A stretch of DNA of 10,133 bases from GH45 sp965370965 (GTDB lineage Bacteria; Bacteroidota; Bacteroidia; Bacteroidales; SZUA-534). Shown here in pieces: positions 6,989-10,133 of this stretch (the first letter of the stretch is position 1; every line of letters starts with the position of its first letter). The position numbers were made by a program, and so were the translations under genes. The notes beneath the pieces are model-generated. The model did no database searches, was not told where the DNA came from, and was given only the letters and a program-made list of their open reading frames with translations. The stretch spans positions 1-10,133 of the forward strand of contig CBDUWQ010000142.1 of the NCBI GenBank assembly GCA_965370965.1. Reading direction: 5' to 3'.

Positions 6989-7837
6989 ATGGTAAAAAAA
7001 AACAGACTTATGAAAAATACAGTTTTATTGGCTTTAGTATTAACAGGCCTACAATTAAGTGCCCAAATTGATGATAATATTTACAATGTTATTCAAATAA
7101 ATGGTAATATTTTTAATGTTACACAAAGTGCACAACTATTGCAAGGTAATTCGTTTGAAGCCGGTGACAGATTAAATTTTAATCAAAATTCGTTTGCCTA
7201 TGTAATATCAAATTATCGAAAAAAGTACATGTTGCGTACCCCAAATATTGAATCGGGTGATGCCGACATTTTTTCAAATGCCAAGCTGGCTCTTAGTCCA
7301 ATACGTAGCCGCGGGCAACTTAGTACACGTGGTGCTGTAAGCGAAACAGGTGTAAAAGATTTTAAGACTTACCTTGGTGTTGAAAATTTTAATATTATTG
7401 GAGATAGGTTAGAAATACTTTTGGACAAAAATCGCTATCCATTAAATGGAGAGGAGTTTATTGTTTTTTATTATACAATTAATGGGAAAAAAATTTCGAA
7501 AAAGGTAGGTTTCCAAAACCAAGTACTAAAAATTGAAAAAGAGAAACTGCAAATTAGTAAAGTCGATACTTTACATGCCGATACAATTCCATCACTTAGT
7601 GTTTATAAGTACATGCAGTCAACCGGCAATTCAGAGTTAATTACAGAAATAAATTTGAGCTTTTTAAATCCTATTAAACTAAAAAAAGAATTGGAGATTA
7701 TAAATCCAATACTGAAAAACCAAAATATGACCTCAAAAGAGATAAAGGAGTATTTTGAACAATATATAATTGATATTTATGGTAATATTGACGATAACCA
7801 GTTAAGTGCATTTATTGAAACTATAGAGGTAAATTAA
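6989..7837 (+). CDS. Secreted protein of unknown function, caspase gene neighbour
   Basis: A 282-residue protein I do not recognise. A signal peptide is clear: basic start, hydrophobic core about 11-22, ending LSAQ at 26. Residues 29-85 have alternating strands with a repeated shape (VIQINGNIFNV, then a glycine-rich turn and FAYVISNY), loosely like FecR-type small beta domains. Residues about 86-120 form a polar linker with two basic spots, IRSRG and STRG (105-115). A second beta-rich part (about 125-190, EEFIVFYYTINGKK) and a C-terminal helical, acidic tail follow, with no membrane anchor. Three starts are possible: TTG 6986, ATG 6989 (used here) and ATG 7010, and all keep the signal peptide. 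It probably shares an operon with the TPR-caspase gene, with no clear promoter in the 53-base gap, and may be its partner or substrate. That is inferred from position alone. Confidence 0.8.
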   Translation: MVKKNRLMKNTVLLALVLTGLQLSAQIDDNIYNVIQINGNIFNVTQSAQLLQGNSFEAGDRLNFNQNSFAYVISNYRKKYMLRTPNIESGDADIFSNAKLALSPIRSRGQLSTRGAVSETGVKDFKTYLGVENFNIIGDRLEILLDKNRYPLNGEEFIVFYYTINGKKISKKVGFQNQVLKIEKEKLQISKVDTLHADTIPSLSVYKYMQSTGNSELITEINLSFLNPIKLKKELEIINPILKNQNMTSKEIKEYFEQYIIDIYGNIDDNQLSAFIETIEVN

Positions 7838-7842
7838 TTTTG
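7815..7842 (+). promoter_or_regulatory. Candidate promoter for rarA
   Basis: TTG (7815-7817) and TAATTTTG (7835-7842) are separated by 17 bases, fitting the TTG-N17-23-TAnnTTTG pattern described for Flavobacterium. This is the only site in the window where I find both elements at a normal spacing. The -7 box includes the TAA stop codon of the preceding gene, so rarA may have its own promoter despite the 40-base gap. Confidence 0.45.
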
Positions 7843-7877
7843 TTTTAGTTTTTTAAATACTATTTATATATAATTAT

Positions 7878-9149
7878 ATGCAGCCTCTCGCAGAACGATT
7901 ACGCCCCAAAAAACTTGATGACTATATTGGGCAGAAGCACTTGGTAGGCAAAAATGCAATATTGCGCAAATCTATCGAATTGGGGCATTTGCCATCAGTT
8001 ATATTGTGGGGACCGCCGGGTGTAGGGAAAACTACGTTGGCTCATATTATTTCGCAGCAGCAAAACAGACCTTTTTATAGTCTTAGTGCCGTAAGCTCGG
8101 GTGTTAAAGATGTGCGCGAAACCATTGACAAGGCTAAACGTGCCCGTTTTTTTGACCAGCCTAACCCAATTATGTTTATTGATGAGATACACCGCTTTAG
8201 CAAATCGCAGCAAGATTCACTTTTGGGTGCAGTTGAAAAAGGAATTATCACATTAATTGGGGCAACTACGGAAAACCCCTCGTTTGAGGTTATTTCGCCG
8301 CTACTTTCGCGATGTCAGGTTTATGTACTAAAGCCGCTCGACGTAAACAACCTTGACGAACTTTTAAAGCGAGCACTTACAACCGATATTGAACTTAAAA
8401 GCAAATCAATTAAAGTTAAAGAAAAAGAGGCAATGTTTCGCTATTCGGGTGGCGATGCACGAAAACTGCTCAATATTATTGAGTTGGTGGTAAATTCATC
8501 ATCGACCAAAAGTATTACAATAACCAATAAAAAAGTAGAGAGCATACTTCAGGAAAATATTGCTATTTACGACAAGCAGGGCGAAATGCATTACGATATT
8601 ATTTCGGCTTTTATAAAAAGCATACGTGGTGGCGACCCTAATGCGGCTGTATATTGGTTGGCACGTATGCTTGATGGAGGAGAAGATGTTAAATTTATTT
8701 CGCGCCGCTTGGTAATTCTGGCTGCCGAAGATATTGGACTTGCAAACCCAAATGCCCTTTTATTGGCAAATACCTGTTTTGATGCTGTACATAAAATTGG
8801 CATGCCCGAAGGGCGTATTATCCTTTCGGAATGTGTAATATATTTAGCAACAAGCCTCAAAAGCAACTCGGCTTACCAAGCTATTGACAATGCATTGTAT
8901 GAAGTAAAAAACTCTGGCGATTTGCCAATACCACTGCATTTGCGCAATGCACCAACAAAACTTATGAAAGAGCTGGGGTATGGTGCTAATTATAAATACT
9001 CGCACTCGTATAAAGGCAATTTTGCCGAACAAAATTTTATGCCCGAAAAAATATGCGACAAAAAACTGTATGAGCCTCAAAAAAATACCACCGAAGAGGG
9101 TATTCGCACAAGATTAAGAGGTTGGTGGAAAAAAAAGTATAGGTATTAA
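7878..9149 (+). CDS. rarA: Replication-associated AAA+ ATPase RarA/MgsA
   Basis: A 423-residue clamp-loader-like AAA+ ATPase of the RarA (MgsA, WRNIP1) family. It acts in the cytoplasm at stalled forks and gaps with SSB and the replisome. Visible motifs: N-terminal PLAERLRPKKLDDYIGQ (3-19), Walker A GPPGVGKT (45-52), Walker B MFIDEIHRF (99-107), sensor 1 LIGATTEN (126-133), the SRC box with the likely arginine finger Arg145, and sensor 2 GGDARKLLN (191-199). The C-terminal part holds the family's tetramerisation region (about 235-420), including SRRLVILAAEDIGLANP (275-291) and LPIPLHLRNAPTKLMKELGYG (349-369). Length is normal and no motif is missing. The ATG at 7878 gives the usual N-terminus. 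It follows the secreted protein gene by 40 bases, but its function is unrelated and a candidate promoter overlaps that gene's stop. Confidence 0.96.
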   Translation: MQPLAERLRPKKLDDYIGQKHLVGKNAILRKSIELGHLPSVILWGPPGVGKTTLAHIISQQQNRPFYSLSAVSSGVKDVRETIDKAKRARFFDQPNPIMFIDEIHRFSKSQQDSLLGAVEKGIITLIGATTENPSFEVISPLLSRCQVYVLKPLDVNNLDELLKRALTTDIELKSKSIKVKEKEAMFRYSGGDARKLLNIIELVVNSSSTKSITITNKKVESILQENIAIYDKQGEMHYDIISAFIKSIRGGDPNAAVYWLARMLDGGEDVKFISRRLVILAAEDIGLANPNALLLANTCFDAVHKIGMPEGRIILSECVIYLATSLKSNSAYQAIDNALYEVKNSGDLPIPLHLRNAPTKLMKELGYGANYKYSHSYKGNFAEQNFMPEKICDKKLYEPQKNTTEEGIRTRLRGWWKKKYRY

Positions 9150-9164
9150 TAGCAATATTTCTAC

Positions 9165-9172
9165 TAAATTTG
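9165..9172 (+). promoter_or_regulatory. Candidate -7 box for GNAT-like gene
   Basis: TAAATTTG, followed by C, matches the Bacteroidota consensus TAnnTTTG exactly and lies in the 49-base gap after rarA, 26 bases before the TTG start at 9199. Expected transcription start is near 9179. A TTG at the usual -33 distance is absent. Together with the short gap it suggests that the last gene has its own promoter and that its N-terminus lies close to 9199. Confidence 0.45.
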
Positions 9173-9198
9173 CGGTTAAACCATAATAGAATTACATT

Positions 9199-10133
9199 TT
9201 GGAATATAAAATTGAGAAAATAGCAGTAAAAGAGTTAGAGAAATTCTCAAAAAGCATACTTTTTTTAAATGCTGAGGTAATACCGGTAAGCACAAACCGG
9301 ATTAACTCGTATGTAAATAATCCGCGGGTTAATAATAACGATACTGTTTTATACATGGCAGTTTTGAATAATACAATTATTGCCTTTAGAACGGTACTGC
9401 CCGATATTTTATTTATTGAAAACAGAGACGTGAGATTTACGTGGTTTAGCGGCAGTTGGGTACACTCTGATTTTAGAAGAAAAGGGATTTCGACCATTTT
9501 AATGGATGAGATAATCAACGACTGGGACAACAGGATTTTGTTTACTAATTATGCCCCCAATTCAAAATTATTGTATGATAAATCGAATAAATTCAACCAA
9601 CTGTTAATAAAAAAAGGGGTACGGCTATATTTTAGCATCCAACTAACAAATTTATTGGCACGCCGCAATAGTTTTTTCAGCAAAATAAAAACCCTGTTGC
9701 AAGTAGCCGATTGGGTTTTTAACATTATTGTATTGCCTTATAAATATATTCAAAAAGCAAAGGCTAAATGTTGGTTAAGGCAGGTTCAGCTTACCGATAA
9801 ATTTACAGAGGCGCACTCTGTTTTTTTAGAGGCAAATAATAACTCGCTTATTAAGCGAGGCAAGTGCGAGTACGAGTGGGTTTTTAATTATCCGTGGGTT
9901 ACAACTACAAATAATGATAAAAGCTACTACCCTTTTTCTACAACATCGGAGGTATTTTATTATAAATTTTTAACCATAAGCGATAAAAACAATAAAATAA
10001 CGGCTTTGGCAATAATTAAAAACCGAGATGGGCATGTTACCGTTCCGTATTTTGAGGCAAATAAAGGTTTTGATAAAAAACTAACTCAAGGTATTATTGG
10101 ATTTTGCCATAAAAACAGAGCAACAATGTTTAC
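9199..10133 (+). CDS. GNAT-like acyltransferase, TTG start, 3' end cut by window
   Basis: An open frame of 311 codons with no stop before the window end. An in-frame TAG lies at 9187-9189, and the first in-frame ATG (9355) would remove 52 residues of well-formed protein, so TTG at 9199 (reading MEYKIEKIAV) is the likely start. Residues about 50-145 fit a GNAT acyl-CoA-dependent acyltransferase fold: strands at 50-55 and 60-66, then FSGSWVHSDFRRKGIS (83-98). This has the R-x-x-G-x-small pyrophosphate-binding loop at 93-98, followed by an amphipathic helix. NYAPNSKLLYDKS (117-129) comes next. A basic and hydrophobic segment (152-190) leads to a second part (about 195 on) with strands near 252-260 and 267-274 that may be a second, degenerate GNAT-like half. 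The substrate is unknown. No signal peptide is seen, so it is probably cytoplasmic. Confidence 0.75.
   Translation, partial: MEYKIEKIAVKELEKFSKSILFLNAEVIPVSTNRINSYVNNPRVNNNDTVLYMAVLNNTIIAFRTVLPDILFIENRDVRFTWFSGSWVHSDFRRKGISTILMDEIINDWDNRILFTNYAPNSKLLYDKSNKFNQLLIKKGVRLYFSIQLTNLLARRNSFFSKIKTLLQVADWVFNIIVLPYKYIQKAKAKCWLRQVQLTDKFTEAHSVFLEANNNSLIKRGKCEYEWVFNYPWVTTTNNDKSYYPFSTTSEVFYYKFLTISDKNNKITALAIIKNRDGHVTVPYFEANKGFDKKLTQGIIGFCHKNRATMF

Noticed and set aside
4680..7837. Caspase gene pair as an anti-phage defence system
   Set aside because: Both proteins carry signal peptides, the flanks are housekeeping genes, and no nucleic-acid sensor, nuclease, reverse transcriptase or mobile-element marker is present. 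A role outside the cytoplasm fits better.
9192..9530. Minus-strand open frame of 112 codons
   Set aside because: It is antisense to the GNAT-like gene, whose plus-strand frame has recognisable motifs and a promoter-like box. The minus-strand product has no recognisable domain.
1..10133. CRISPR arrays, tRNA or rRNA genes, insertion sequences
   Set aside because: No regularly spaced repeats, cloverleaf candidates, rRNA-like stretches, transposase motifs or flanking target duplications were seen when reading both strands by eye.

Overview
This is an AT-rich window, most likely from the chromosome of a Bacteroidota bacterium. Five things suggest this: the genes lack Shine-Dalgarno leaders; several genes are preceded by a TAnnTTTG box, the -7 element typical of that phylum; the histidine kinase carries an HQLGTP-type H-box; a secreted TPR-caspase protein is present; and the codon use is AT-rich with standard stop codons. 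The assignment comes from sequence style and protein families only, because no rRNA or other decisive marker is present.

Layout. Bases 1-331 hold no recognisable gene, only short inverted repeats. A six-helix PAP2-family phosphatase (332-1006, +) converges on uvrC (1015-2844, -) with 8 bases between the stop codons. A 99-base spacer with -7 boxes facing both ways separates uvrC from tsaE (2944-3357, +). tsaE converges on a membrane histidine kinase (3358-4527, -) with no base between the two stop codons. A 152-base divergent spacer follows and contains a perfect 10-bp inverted repeat. It leads to a secreted TPR-caspase protein (4680-6935, +), a secreted protein of unknown function (about 6989-7837, +) and the AAA+ ATPase gene rarA (7878-9149, +). 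The last gene (9199 to the window end, +) encodes a GNAT-like acyltransferase that appears to start at TTG and runs off the edge.

How they fit together. UvrC (nucleotide excision repair), RarA (replication-fork maintenance) and TsaE (tRNA t6A37 synthesis) are housekeeping proteins with no shared pathway. PAP2 is a membrane lipid-phosphate hydrolase. The most distinctive part is 4528-7837: an orphan two-helix histidine kinase transcribed away from a secreted, apparently catalytically intact caspase-type protease, which is followed after about 50 bases by a second secreted protein. The caspase gene and its neighbour look like a two-gene exported module. Whether the kinase has anything to do with it is unknown. 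I see no CRISPR array, tRNA, rRNA, transposase, integrase or attachment site, and no convincing GC-rich rho-independent terminator.
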